Source of the DNA: Candidatus Rokuibacteriota bacterium
GTDB lineage: Bacteria > Methylomirabilota > Methylomirabilia > Rokubacteriales > CSP1-6
Direction of reading: 5' to 3'
Length of the DNA: 54,334 nucleotides
Assembly: GCA_016866775.1 (NCBI GenBank)
Contig: VGLJ01000032.1
Coordinates: 1 to 54,334 of the forward strand
Shown here piece by piece: positions 26,438 through 34,769 of the stretch. The notes beneath the pieces are model-generated. The model had not been told where the DNA came from. It searched no databases and saw only the letters and a program-made list of their open reading frames with translations. The translations under genes were made by a program, and so were the position numbers. The first letter of the stretch is position 1. Every line of letters starts with the position of its first letter.

Positions 26438-28810
26438 CGTCCGGGCGCGGGCGAAGAGGCTGAGGCCGAGACCGAGGAAGATCACGTTGGCGGTCCACGC
26501 CGCCAGCAGCGGCGGCAGCAGATCGGCACGCGCCAGCGCCACCGCGGCCTGGTGCACCACCATGTAGCCGACCATGATGGCGATCGCCAGCCCGATGCCG
26601 AAGAGCCGCGTCGACCGCGGCGACTGCAGCGCGAACGGGATCGCGACCAGCACCATGATCAGGTTCACGAGCGGGAACGCGAGCTTCGCGTAGAGCTCGA
26701 CCACGTACTTGCGCGCGTGGAACCCCGCGGCCTCCAGCCGGCGGACGTAGTCGCTCAGCTCCGTGTAGCTCATCGCGGACACCGGCTTCTGGATCTGCGT
26801 GAAGTGATCGATGCGCTCCTCGAGGTTGAGCGCGCTCATCGCGAACGGCACCGACTCGATCTGGCCGGCGGCGTTGACCTCGCGGAACGCGCCGTCCTCC
26901 AGCTCCCACGCGTCGCCGGACCAGTGCGCGCGCCGCGCGTCGAGGCGGCTCTGGAGCCGGAAGTCCGGAGCGAGCTCGAGGACCGTGACGCCGAAGAGGT
27001 CGGCGGTGCCCGGCGCGAGGAGCTCGACGCGGTAGAACCGCGTCTCGCTGGCCCGGAGCCAGAGCCGCGCCCGGGACTGCATGTGCCGCGGGAGCTGGCC
27101 GCGGATCTTCACGCGGTCGACTTCCTCGCCACGCTCGTTGATCTGCGGCAGCACCATCTCCTGGAACACCCCGGCGAGGATGGCCACGGCGGCGCCGAGC
27201 GCGATGATCGGCGCGCTGATCCGATAGAGGCTGAGGCCGGCGGCCTTGAGCGCGGTGAGCTCGTGATACCGGGTGAGCGTGAGGAAGAGGAAGATCGTGG
27301 CCACGAGCATCACGATGGGCAGGCCGTCGTGCAGCCACGCGGGCAGCCGGTACGCGAAGTGCTCGAGGATGTACGCGAGCGGCGGCTTCGACCGGAGGAA
27401 CCGATCCAGCGTCTGCGCGAGGTCGACGACCACGAAGAGCGCCGCGGCGACCGCGAGCCCGAACAGCATGAACGTGAGGTGCGAGCGGAGGAGATAGCGG
27501 TCGATGATGAGCGTCGAGTCCTTCGCGGAGCCCGTCGCGACCTGCCGCTCGGTCGCGCCCGGGCGGCGCCACCACGCGCTCACCGCGTCCGCCAGCGACC
27601 AGACCCACCGCGGTCCGCGCCAGCGGAGGTCGCGCGCGACCATCACCATCAGCACGAGGCCGACCGTCCCGAAGAGGGCGTTCGGCGCCCACATGGCGAC
27701 CCAGGCGGGGAAGCGCTGGCGCAGCGCCGCGCCTTCGAGGGTGGTCACCAGCAGGTAATAGAGCGTGAGGATCGCGAGGCTGCCGACGAGCGCGATCGAG
27801 CGGCCGCCGCGATGCGAGCGCACGGCGAGGGGAAAGGCGACGAGCGCGAACACCACCGCCGTGAGCGGGAAGGCGAAGCGCTTGTGCCACTCGATCTCGA
27901 AGGGGATGCGGCGGAACGGCTCACGCGCGAACGTCGCGATGCGCTCCTCGAGCTGCGCGAGCGTGTAACCCTTCTCCGGCTTCTCGAGGCGCGCGGCGCC
28001 GCGGAACGTCGCGTCGAGCGGCAGGCTCATGTCGTACAGGCCGAAGACGGTGTAGCGGTAGCGTCCCGCGGCGGCGGCCCCGCCGATCTCATCGGGGCTC
28101 GGGATCTTGCCGGCCACGACGCCCGCCGCCGGCGCCGCGTGGAGCACGTCGGCCTCGTTGACCGCGCCGTCGATGAGCCGGAGCGTGAGGCGGCGGTTCA
28201 CCTCGTCGGGCAAGAGACGGCCCTCGCGCGCGGTGATGATCCGCGTGAGCCGCGGGTCGCGCTCGTCCGAGACGAGGAGCCCGCGCAGCGCGACCTGCGA
28301 GGCGCTGATCTCCTGCGGGTAGATGACGACGTCGCCGAAGTCCGCGTTGAAGACGCGCTCCTTGAGCCCGCTCGTCGCCCGCGCTTGCAGGATCTTGAAG
28401 AGCTGCGCCTGGAACTCGCGGTTCGCCGGCGGCCCCAGCACGAGCGTCAGCGCACCCGACGCCAGCGTCACCATCAGGGCGACCGCGAGCACGGGGCTGA
28501 AGAGGCGCACCGGCCCGATGCCCGAGGCCTGGAACGCGACGACCTCCAGGTCGCCCGTCATGCGGCCGGCGGCGAGGAGCACCGCGACCAGCAGCGCCAT
28601 CGGCAGCGTGAGCGCGAGGAACGACGGCAGCATGAAGAGGAGCAGCTGGGTTACCAGGTGAAGGGGGACCCCCTTGGTGATGACGAGGTCCGTCAGGTTG
28701 TAGATCCGGTCGATGAAGAGGACGAAGGTGAGGAGCGCGCCGCTCAGGCAGAACGGCGCGACCAGCTCTCGGAGGACGTACCGATCGATGACGGAGATGA
28801 TGCGCAGCAT
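26435..28810 (-). CDS. Fused LPS export permease LptF-LptG
   Basis: 791 residues, about twice the usual size. Two YjgP/YjgQ permease units follow each other without a stop. Unit 1 (about 1-400) starts ISVIDRYVLRELVAPFCLSG and is LptF-like. Unit 2 (about 435-791) starts IIDRYLLRSHLTFMLFGLAV and is LptG-like. Each has the family order: two helices, LTLPMALLVAVLLAAGRM or HDGLPIVMLVATIFLFLTLT, a periplasmic beta-jellyroll, then three helices with the ALVAFPLAVRS or LVAIPFALQSPR element. The linker (about 400-430) is Arg/Trp-rich and cytoplasmic. In most bacteria LptF and LptG are separate and pair as a heterodimer with two LptB; here both halves are covalently joined. A possible extended -10 box lies 15 bases upstream. 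Confidence 0.93.
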   Translation of the reverse strand: MLRIISVIDRYVLRELVAPFCLSGALLTFVLFIDRIYNLTDLVITKGVPLHLVTQLLLFMLPSFLALTLPMALLVAVLLAAGRMTGDLEVVAFQASGIGPVRLFSPVLAVALMVTLASGALTLVLGPPANREFQAQLFKILQARATSGLKERVFNADFGDVVIYPQEISASQVALRGLLVSDERDPRLTRIITAREGRLLPDEVNRRLTLRLIDGAVNEADVLHAAPAAGVVAGKIPSPDEIGGAAAAGRYRYTVFGLYDMSLPLDATFRGAARLEKPEKGYTLAQLEERIATFAREPFRRIPFEIEWHKRFAFPLTAVVFALVAFPLAVRSHRGGRSIALVGSLAILTLYYLLVTTLEGAALRQRFPAWVAMWAPNALFGTVGLVLMVMVARDLRWRGPRWVWSLADAVSAWWRRPGATERQVATGSAKDSTLIIDRYLLRSHLTFMLFGLAVAAALFVVVDLAQTLDRFLRSKPPLAYILEHFAYRLPAWLHDGLPIVMLVATIFLFLTLTRYHELTALKAAGLSLYRISAPIIALGAAVAILAGVFQEMVLPQINERGEEVDRVKIRGQLPRHMQSRARLWLRASETRFYRVELLAPGTADLFGVTVLELAPDFRLQSRLDARRAHWSGDAWELEDGAFREVNAAGQIESVPFAMSALNLEERIDHFTQIQKPVSAMSYTELSDYVRRLEAAGFHARKYVVELYAKLAFPLVNLIMVLVAIPFALQSPRSTRLFGIGLAIAIMVGYMVVHQAAVALARADLLPPLLAAWTANVIFLGLGLSLFARART

Positions 28811-28825
28811 CGTCGGGCTTCGCCT

Positions 28826-28834
28826 GTTGTACCA
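28826..28834 (-). promoter_or_regulatory. Possible extended -10 promoter of lptFG
   Basis: On the minus strand TGG-TACAAC precedes the lptFG ATG by 15 bases, giving a predicted leader of about 9 bases. No convincing -35 box was seen. Confidence 0.35.
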
Positions 28835-28862
28835 TAGCGATGTGTCACCGAGATTCTTTGGG

Positions 28863-29918
28863 GTGACGCGGACTTACGCGGTCGCCGCCCTCCTCGCCGC
28901 CACGTGCCTGGGGCTCGCGGTCACCGGGTCCGCGGGACCCGTTCCCGACCGGCTCGAGCGCTTCCGCGCGCTCGTCTCCGAGCGTCTCAGCCCGGCGCAG
29001 ATCCTCGACGTCCAGGCCGCCGAGGAGGCGTACCGCGAGGCCTACGCGCTGCTGGACGAGGAGATCGTCGAGAGCCTCGGCTCGGGCGGCGTGTTCGCGT
29101 CGACGGCGTTCCTGCAGGACCGGCTCGACGCGTTCAGCGACGCCTGGGGCGGTGCGGCCGTGAGGATCGTGCGCCTCGGTCAGCTCACCGTCGGCGTGTT
29201 CCAGCTCGAAGAGCCCGCCAGCGTGACGAGCGTGCGCGTGTACGGCAAGCTGCGCGAGGAAGCGGCGCTGCTCAGCGTCCTCGAGCGCGAAGGCCGGCCG
29301 ACGCTCTATCCGCTGCCGGGAGGCCCGGGCGGCGTCGTGCAGTTCCTCGTCGCGTGGGACGGGACGCCGCCGGGCCGAGGCGGGCGTCCGCTCCGTCTCG
29401 ACGTCGCGCGCCAGCGGGCCGATGGTGTCCACGTGGTGTGGTCGACCGCCGACGTCTATCCCGACGGGCTCATCGCGAGGAATTACGCGGTTCGTGGCGC
29501 GGAGGTGCGGGTGCGCTACGAGCTGCGCTATCCCGGCTGGGTGCCCGGCTGCGAGGGGCAGACCGAGCAGGAGGACGCGTATCGGTTCACGCCGGCGACC
29601 GGCACCTACACGCGGCTGAGCCAGCGTCAGTTCGACGCGTGGCATCGCGACATGCACGCCGCGGCCGCGCGCCTGTTCGCGGCACTCGAGGCTCAGGATC
29701 GGCGCACCGTCGCCGCGCTCGTGCCCGACGCGCGCGTTCGCGAGCGCCTTCCGGCGCGGCTCACGCCGGAGCCTGTGTGCGATGCGACCGCCGGCGCGCG
29801 CAGCGAGCAGGTGCTCGTGGCCGCGACCGACGGACAGGGATCGCCGTGGACGGTCACGTTCCAGCGCGGTGAAGGCGCGCGCTGGCGCGTCGTCGGCGCC
29901 TCGCCCGTGATTCCGTGA
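28863..29918 (+). CDS. Exported protein of unknown function
   Basis: 351 residues, not recognised. GTG 28863 gives a signal peptide (YAVAALLAATCLGLAVTGSA, cleavage probably after GSA). The mature part has a helical N-terminal region (LERFRALVSERLSPAQILDV, EEAYREAYALLDEEIVESLG) and a beta-rich remainder with PEEP-like stretches (QLEEPASVTSVRVYGKLREE). The segment PGWVPGCEGQTEQEDAYRFT resembles surface or periplasmic domains in style only. A further in-frame GTG at 28842 is possible. The gene is divergent from lptFG and its stop overlaps the valS start by 4 bases, so it is probably cotranscribed with valS. Confidence 0.72.
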   Translation: MTRTYAVAALLAATCLGLAVTGSAGPVPDRLERFRALVSERLSPAQILDVQAAEEAYREAYALLDEEIVESLGSGGVFASTAFLQDRLDAFSDAWGGAAVRIVRLGQLTVGVFQLEEPASVTSVRVYGKLREEAALLSVLEREGRPTLYPLPGGPGGVVQFLVAWDGTPPGRGGRPLRLDVARQRADGVHVVWSTADVYPDGLIARNYAVRGAEVRVRYELRYPGWVPGCEGQTEQEDAYRFTPATGTYTRLSQRQFDAWHRDMHAAAARLFAALEAQDRRTVAALVPDARVRERLPARLTPEPVCDATAGARSEQVLVAATDGQGSPWTVTFQRGEGARWRVVGASPVIP

Positions 29919-32617
29919 CCGAGGAAATGGGCAGTCGCGGAGGGCCCGGATTCACTCCGGGCCCGGAGCGTGGGGGGCGCGGGGGGCCCGTCTCGGGCCC
30001 CCCACAGATCCCAGACCGGTACGAGCCGGCGGCGGTCGAGGCGCGCTGGTATCCCGAGTGGGAGAAGCGCGGGTACTTCAACGCCGAGGCCGACGATCCC
30101 CGCCCGCCATACTGCATCGTCATCCCGCCGCCGAACGTCACCGGCTCGCTCCACATGGGCCACGCGCTCGTCAACACGCTGCAGGACGTGCTCATCCGGA
30201 TGAAGCGGATGGACGGCTTCAACGCGCTGTGGCTGCCGGGCACGGACCACGCGGGCATCGCGACGCAGTACGTGGTCGAGCGTCAGCTCGCGGCGGAAGG
30301 CAAGCGGAAGGAAGACCTGGGCTACGACGGATTCCTGACTCGCGTCCTGCAATGGAAGGACGAGTCCGGCGGCACGATCATCCGTCAGCTCAAGCGGCTC
30401 GGCGCCTCGTGCGACTGGCGGCGCGAGCGCTTCACGATGGACCCCGGGCTGTCGCGCGCGGTGCGCGAGGCCTTCGTGCGGCTCTACGACGAGGGCCTGA
30501 TCTATCGCGACGACTACATCGTCAACTGGTGCCCGCGCTGCCAGACGGTGCTCGCCGATCTCGAGGTCGAGCGCGAGGACCGCGACGCGGAGTTCGTCTA
30601 CATCAAGTACGGGCCGCTGACGCTGGGTACGGTGCGTCCGGAGACGAAGCTCGGCGACACGGGCCTCGCGGTCCATCCCGGCGACGCGCGCTACGCGCAG
30701 TACGTCGGGCAGACGCTCGAGATCCCCTCGGTCGACGGGACCATCAGCGTCAAGGTCGTCGCGGACGAAGCCGTCGACCCCGAGTTCGGGACGGGCGTGA
30801 TCAAGGTGACGCCCGGCCACGATCCCACGGACTTCGAGATCGGGCGGCGTCACGGGCTGCCGATCCGCACGGTCATCGGCTTCGACGGCAAGATGACGGC
30901 GGCCGCGGGCAAGTACGCGGGCATGGACCGGTTCGAGACGCGCAAGAAGATCGTCGAGGACATGCAGGCGCTCGGGCTGATCGACCGGATCGAGCCGTAC
31001 CGGCACGCCGTCGGGGTCTGCTACCGCTGCAAGACCGTCGTGGAGCCGCTCGTGTCGAAGCAGTGGTACGTGAACGTCAAGCCGCTCGCGGAAGCGGCCG
31101 ACGCCGCGGCCGGCGACGGCCGCATCACGGTCCTGCCGTCGAACTGGGCGAAGGTCTTCCACCACTGGATGGCGAACATCCGCCCCTGGTGCGTGTCGCG
31201 CCAGCTCTGGTGGGGCCATCGCATTCCCGCCTGGTACTGCGACCGCGAGGAGAAGGTCTTCGTGTCGCGCACCGACCTCGCGAGCTGTCCCTCGTGCCAG
31301 GGGGCGCTGCGGCAGGAGACCGACGTCCTCGACACGTGGTTCTCGTCGGGGCTCTGGCCGTTCTCCACGCTCGGCTGGCCGGAGGACACGCAAGATCTCC
31401 GTACGTTCTACCCGACCGCGGTGCTGGTCACGGGCTACGACATCCTCACATTCTGGGTCGCGCGCATGGCGATGCTCGGGATGCGCCTCGCCGGCGACGT
31501 GCCGTTCCGCGACGTGTACATCCACACGCTGGTCCGGGACCCCGAGGGCCAGAAGATGTCGAAGACGAAGGGGAACGTCGTCGACCCCCTCGATCTGCTC
31601 GACAAGTACGGCACGGACGCGCTGCGCTTCATGCTCGCGAGCATGGTGATGCCGGCCGCGCGCGACATCCGGGTCTCCGACGATCGTCTCGAGGGCGCGC
31701 GAAACTTCGCGAACAAGCTCTGGAACGCGGCCCGGCTCGTGCTCTCGAACCTCGACGGCTACGATCCCGGCGCCGGGACGGCGGGCGGGGAGAGCGTGGC
31801 CGACCGCTGGATCCGTGACCGGCTCGCCACGACCGTCACCGAGGTGCGCGAGGCGCTGGAGAAGTACCGCTTCAACGACGCGGCCTCGTCGCTCTACCAG
31901 TTCGTCTGGAGCGACTACTGCGACTGGTACCTCGAGATCGCCAAGCGCTCGCTCTACCGGCCGGAGAGTCCGGCGGCGCGCCAGGCGACGCAGCACACGC
32001 TCGTCACCGTGCTCGAGGAGACGCTGCGGCTCCTGCATCCGCTCATGCCGTTCATCACCGAAGAGATCTGGCAACGGCTGCCGCACGAAGGCGATTCGAT
32101 CATGATCGCGCCGTACCCGAAGGCGGCCGCCGTCGCGGCCGATCCGGAGGCGGATCGCTTCGTCACGCTGGTGATGGGCGCGATCACCGCGATCCGGACG
32201 ATCCGTGGCGAGATGCGCATCAGCCCCGCGACGACGCTGAACGTCACGGTGAAGCCGCACGGCAGCGACACGGCCACGTTCACGCAGCATCGCGCGCTCG
32301 TCGAAGGGCTCGCGCGCGCGAGCGTGGCGGTCGACGCGGCGGCGACGCGGCCCAAGGGGTCGGCGCTGGGTGTCGTCGGCGCCTCGGAGCTCTACGTCGC
32401 GCTGGCGGGCGTGGTCGACGTCGCCGCCGAGCGGCAGCGTCTGCAGAAGGAGATCAAGCGCGCGGCCGACACGATCGGCTTCACGCGCGGCAAGCTGGGG
32501 CGCCCGGACTTCGTCGATCGCGCGCCGGCCGAGATCGTCGAGAAGGAGCGCGACAAGCTCGCCGAGCAGGAAGCGCTGCACGCGAAGCTTCTCGCTAGTC
32601 TCGCATGGCTCGACTAG
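29915..32617 (+). CDS. valS: Valyl-tRNA synthetase
   Basis: 900 residues. It charges tRNA-Val and edits threonine errors. HIGH signature: PPPNVTGSLHMGHALVNTLQ. The KMSKS loop appears as KMSKT at 547-551, a common variant. The editing domain contains VRPETKLGDTGLAVHPGD. The anticodon domain and a C-terminal coiled-coil arm (VAAERQRLQKEIKRAADTIG) are present. Oddity: residues 6-30 are encoded by repeat A1, giving a Gly/Pro-rich leader before the normal start of the fold (PDRYEPAAVEARWYPEWEKR). GTG 29915 overlaps the upstream stop and is the only sensible start, so the repeat is likely translated. Confidence 0.96.
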   Translation: MTEEMGSRGGPGFTPGPERGGRGGPVSGPPQIPDRYEPAAVEARWYPEWEKRGYFNAEADDPRPPYCIVIPPPNVTGSLHMGHALVNTLQDVLIRMKRMDGFNALWLPGTDHAGIATQYVVERQLAAEGKRKEDLGYDGFLTRVLQWKDESGGTIIRQLKRLGASCDWRRERFTMDPGLSRAVREAFVRLYDEGLIYRDDYIVNWCPRCQTVLADLEVEREDRDAEFVYIKYGPLTLGTVRPETKLGDTGLAVHPGDARYAQYVGQTLEIPSVDGTISVKVVADEAVDPEFGTGVIKVTPGHDPTDFEIGRRHGLPIRTVIGFDGKMTAAAGKYAGMDRFETRKKIVEDMQALGLIDRIEPYRHAVGVCYRCKTVVEPLVSKQWYVNVKPLAEAADAAAGDGRITVLPSNWAKVFHHWMANIRPWCVSRQLWWGHRIPAWYCDREEKVFVSRTDLASCPSCQGALRQETDVLDTWFSSGLWPFSTLGWPEDTQDLRTFYPTAVLVTGYDILTFWVARMAMLGMRLAGDVPFRDVYIHTLVRDPEGQKMSKTKGNVVDPLDLLDKYGTDALRFMLASMVMPAARDIRVSDDRLEGARNFANKLWNAARLVLSNLDGYDPGAGTAGGESVADRWIRDRLATTVTEVREALEKYRFNDAASSLYQFVWSDYCDWYLEIAKRSLYRPESPAARQATQHTLVTVLEETLRLLHPLMPFITEEIWQRLPHEGDSIMIAPYPKAAAVAADPEADRFVTLVMGAITAIRTIRGEMRISPATTLNVTVKPHGSDTATFTQHRALVEGLARASVAVDAAATRPKGSALGVVGASELYVALAGVVDVAAERQRLQKEIKRAADTIGFTRGKLGRPDFVDRAPAEIVEKERDKLAEQEALHAKLLASLAWLD
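29930..30004 (+). repeat. Repeat family A, copy A1
   Basis: 75 bases with two perfect hairpins. The first is GGGCCCGGA / TCCGGGCCC around TTCAC; the second is GGGGGGCCCG / CGGGCCCCCC around TCT. It is located in the 5' end of valS and is stop-free in all three forward frames. Confidence 0.87.
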
Positions 32618-33438
32618 CCCCGGAGGGGGACTCCGTCCCCCTTCCGGCGGTCGTCGCGCGCCTTGCGGCGCACTCCTCCCTGCCTCCCCCTGGGGACAGG
32701 ATTGCGGCGGCACAGCCGCCGCTCGAACTGCCCGAAATCATCAGGTTGGAATCCGTCGACTCCACACAGCGCCATGCGCGAGAACTCGCCGATGACGGAG
32801 CAGTCGACGGCACCGTCGTCACGGCGGAAACGCAGACGGCGGGGCGCGGACGCCGGGGACGCGTCTGGAAGGATGTGCCCGGCGCGAGCGTCCTCATGTC
32901 GGTCATCCTGCGCACGTCGCTGCCGGCGGCGCGCGTGGCGACGCTGTCCATCGCGGCAGGCGTCGCGGTTGCGGAGGCGCTGCGCGAGGTCGCGGGAATC
33001 GACGCGCGACTCAAGTGGCCGAACGACGTGCTCGTCGATGGACGAAAGGTCGCCGGCGTGCTGCTCGAGCGTCACGGCGACGTCGTCATCCTCGGGATCG
33101 GCATCAACGTCACGCGCGACGCCGTGCCGCCGGACATCGACGCGCACGCGACGTCGATCGCGCGCGCGCGCCGCGACGCGAGCGTCGATCGTGAGGCCGT
33201 GCTCCTCGCGGTCGTCGATTCGGTCGCGCGGTGGCGCGGAATGCTCGAGCGCGAGGGATTCGAGCCCGTCCGCACGCGGTGGACGGCGCTCGCCGCGATG
33301 CTGGGCCGGCGCGTCACGGTCGACGGCGTGGCGGGGATCGCCCGGGGCCTCGACGTCGACGGCGCGCTCCTGATCGAGTCCGAAAAACCGTCGGCCGACC
33401 GCGAGGTTACACGCGTCGTGGCCGGCGACGTGGCGTAG
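32605..33438 (+). CDS. birA: Biotin--[acetyl-CoA-carboxylase] ligase
   Basis: 277 residues. It activates biotin with ATP and attaches it to the biotin carboxyl carrier protein of acetyl-CoA carboxylase. Conserved parts: LESVDSTQRHARELADDGAV, ETQTAGRGRRGRVWKDVPGA (adenylate loop), LKWPNDVLVDGRKVAGVLLE and ILGIGINVT. No DNA-binding domain precedes it, so it is a pure ligase rather than a BirA repressor. Residues about 5-41 come from repeat C2, and the fold begins near residue 43 (PEIIRLESVDST). ATG 32605 overlaps the valS end by 13 bases. accA, part of the enzyme complex it serves, is 7.6 kb downstream. Confidence 0.92.
   Translation: MARLAPEGDSVPLPAVVARLAAHSSLPPPGDRIAAAQPPLELPEIIRLESVDSTQRHARELADDGAVDGTVVTAETQTAGRGRRGRVWKDVPGASVLMSVILRTSLPAARVATLSIAAGVAVAEALREVAGIDARLKWPNDVLVDGRKVAGVLLERHGDVVILGIGINVTRDAVPPDIDAHATSIARARRDASVDREAVLLAVVDSVARWRGMLEREGFEPVRTRWTALAAMLGRRVTVDGVAGIARGLDVDGALLIESEKPSADREVTRVVAGDVA
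32619..32732 (+). repeat. Repeat family C, copy C2
   Basis: Left part CGGAGGGGGACTCCGTCCCC forms the first hairpin. A middle insertion of about 45 bases with its own GCGCGCC/GGCGC-type hairpin follows. The right part GGACAGGATTGCG leads into GCGGCGGC / GCCGCCGC around ACA (32704-32722), then GCTCGAACTGCC. Same plan as C1, but the 8-base-pair stem differs by paired changes. In frame within birA. Confidence 0.75.
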
Positions 33439-33483
33439 CCGGCGCCAGCGTCCGACGGCCCGGCGCGTGCTCGTCGTCGCCGG

Positions 33484-33512
33484 TTGACACCCCAAAGTGG
33501 GATGCATATACT
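33484..33512 (+). promoter_or_regulatory. Strong sigma-70 promoter of guaB3-guaA-dnaE-accA
   Basis: A perfect -35 box TTGACA (33484-33489) and near-perfect -10 box TATACT (33507-33512) with an ideal 17-base spacer. Transcription should begin near 33519, leaving a leader of about 75 bases before ATG 33595. This is the best promoter in the window and lies in an unusually AT-rich patch for this genome. Confidence 0.88.
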
Positions 33513-33594
33513 GCACTAAATCTGGTATAGCCAAGCGAGAGGCATCCCCTACATCTAGATACGGGCCGGCGGTTTCGACAGGAGGAGTTGATCG

Positions 33595-34755
33595 ATGGGA
33601 ATGTGGGTCGGTCGCGGACGCAAAGCCCGTGCGGCGTACGGCTTCGATGACATCGCTCTCGTCCCGGGCGCCCTGACCGTCAACCCCAACGAAGTCGACA
33701 TCTCCTGGGAGCTCTGCGGCCGGCGGTTCGAGATCCCGATCATCGCCGCCGCGATGGACGGGGTCGTCGGGCCGAAGCTGGCGGTCGAGATGGGCCGCCA
33801 CGGCGGCCTCGCGGTCCTGAATCTCGAAGGCATCTTCTCCCGCTACGAGCGTCCCGAAGAAGTCCTCGATCGGATCGTGTCCGCCAGCCCCGAGGAAGCG
33901 ACGAAGATCATCCAGTCGATCTACGGCGAGCCCATCAAGGAAGAGCTGATCCACAAGCGGATCGAGCAGATCAAGAAGGGCGGGGGCGTGGTCGCGGTGT
34001 CCTCGATCCCGCAGCGCGCGGAGCGGTTCGGCCAGATCGCGCAAGAGGCGGGCGCCGACATCTTCATCGTCCAGTCCACGGTGACCACGGCGCGTCACGT
34101 CGCGACCGAGTACACACCCGTCGATCTCCGTCAGCTCAAGAAGGCGCTCGCGATTCCGCTGATCATCGGCAACGTCGTCACGTACGAAGCGTGTCTCGAG
34201 CTCATGGACGCGGGCGCCGACGCCCTGCTCATCGGCGTGGGACCGGGCGCGGCGTGCACGAGTCGTGAAGTGCTCGGCCTCGGCGTGCCCCAGGTGACGG
34301 CGACCGCGGACTCCGCGGCGGCGCGTGATTTCCACTACAAGCAAACCGGCCGCTACGTGCCGCTCATCACCGACGGGGGCATGACCACGGGCGGCGACGT
34401 GTGCAAGGCGCTCGCGGCCGGCGCCGACGCGGTCATGATCGGCTCCGCGTTCGCGCGCGCGACCGAGGCGCCGGGCCGCGGCTACCACTGGGGCATGGCG
34501 ACGCCGCACCAGAACCTGCCGCGCGGCACGCGCATCCGGGTGGGCATCGCGGGCTCGCTCGAGCAGATCCTCTTCGGGCCCGCGTTCACCGAGGACGGCA
34601 CGCTGAACCTCGTCGGCGCCATCCGCACGTGCATGGGCTCGGTCGGCGCGCAGAGCATCCGCGAGCTCCAGCAGACCGAATTGATCATCGCGCCGACGAT
34701 CAAGACCGAGGGCAAGGTCTTCCAGCAGGCGCAGAAGCTCGGGCGGCCGCGCTAG
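33595..34755 (+). CDS. GuaB3-type IMP dehydrogenase family protein
   Basis: 386 residues, about 100 shorter than standard GuaB because the CBS pair is absent. It starts [20 protein letters not shown], typical of the GuaB3 branch. The barrel carries [20 protein letters not shown], a catalytic Cys in [20 protein letters not shown], and [20 protein letters not shown]. Standard IMPDH makes XMP from IMP with NAD; GuaB3 proteins have long been annotated only as related. Here it is followed 14 bases later by guaA, which uses XMP, so IMPDH activity is a fair inference. No standard guaB is in this window, but one may exist elsewhere. A strong AGGAGGAG ribosome site sits at 33580-33587. Confidence 0.93.
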   Translation: MGMWVGRGRKARAAYGFDDIALVPGALTVNPNEVDISWELCGRRFEIPIIAAAMDGVVGPKLAVEMGRHGGLAVLNLEGIFSRYERPEEVLDRIVSASPEEATKIIQSIYGEPIKEELIHKRIEQIKKGGGVVAVSSIPQRAERFGQIAQEAGADIFIVQSTVTTARHVATEYTPVDLRQLKKALAIPLIIGNVVTYEACLELMDAGADALLIGVGPGAACTSREVLGLGVPQVTATADSAAARDFHYKQTGRYVPLITDGGMTTGGDVCKALAAGADAVMIGSAFARATEAPGRGYHWGMATPHQNLPRGTRIRVGIAGSLEQILFGPAFTEDGTLNLVGAIRTCMGSVGAQSIRELQQTELIIAPTIKTEGKVFQQAQKLGRPR

Positions 34756-34769
34756 GGCAGGGGCGGCGC

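Noticed and set aside
26420-28837. Long plus-strand open frame opposite lptFG
   Set aside because: Its translation is a charged low-complexity shadow of the clear LptF-LptG permease on the minus strand.
33519-33594. Purine or other riboswitch in the guaB3 leader
   Set aside because: The 75-base leader shows no conserved purine-aptamer loops and no alternative terminator.
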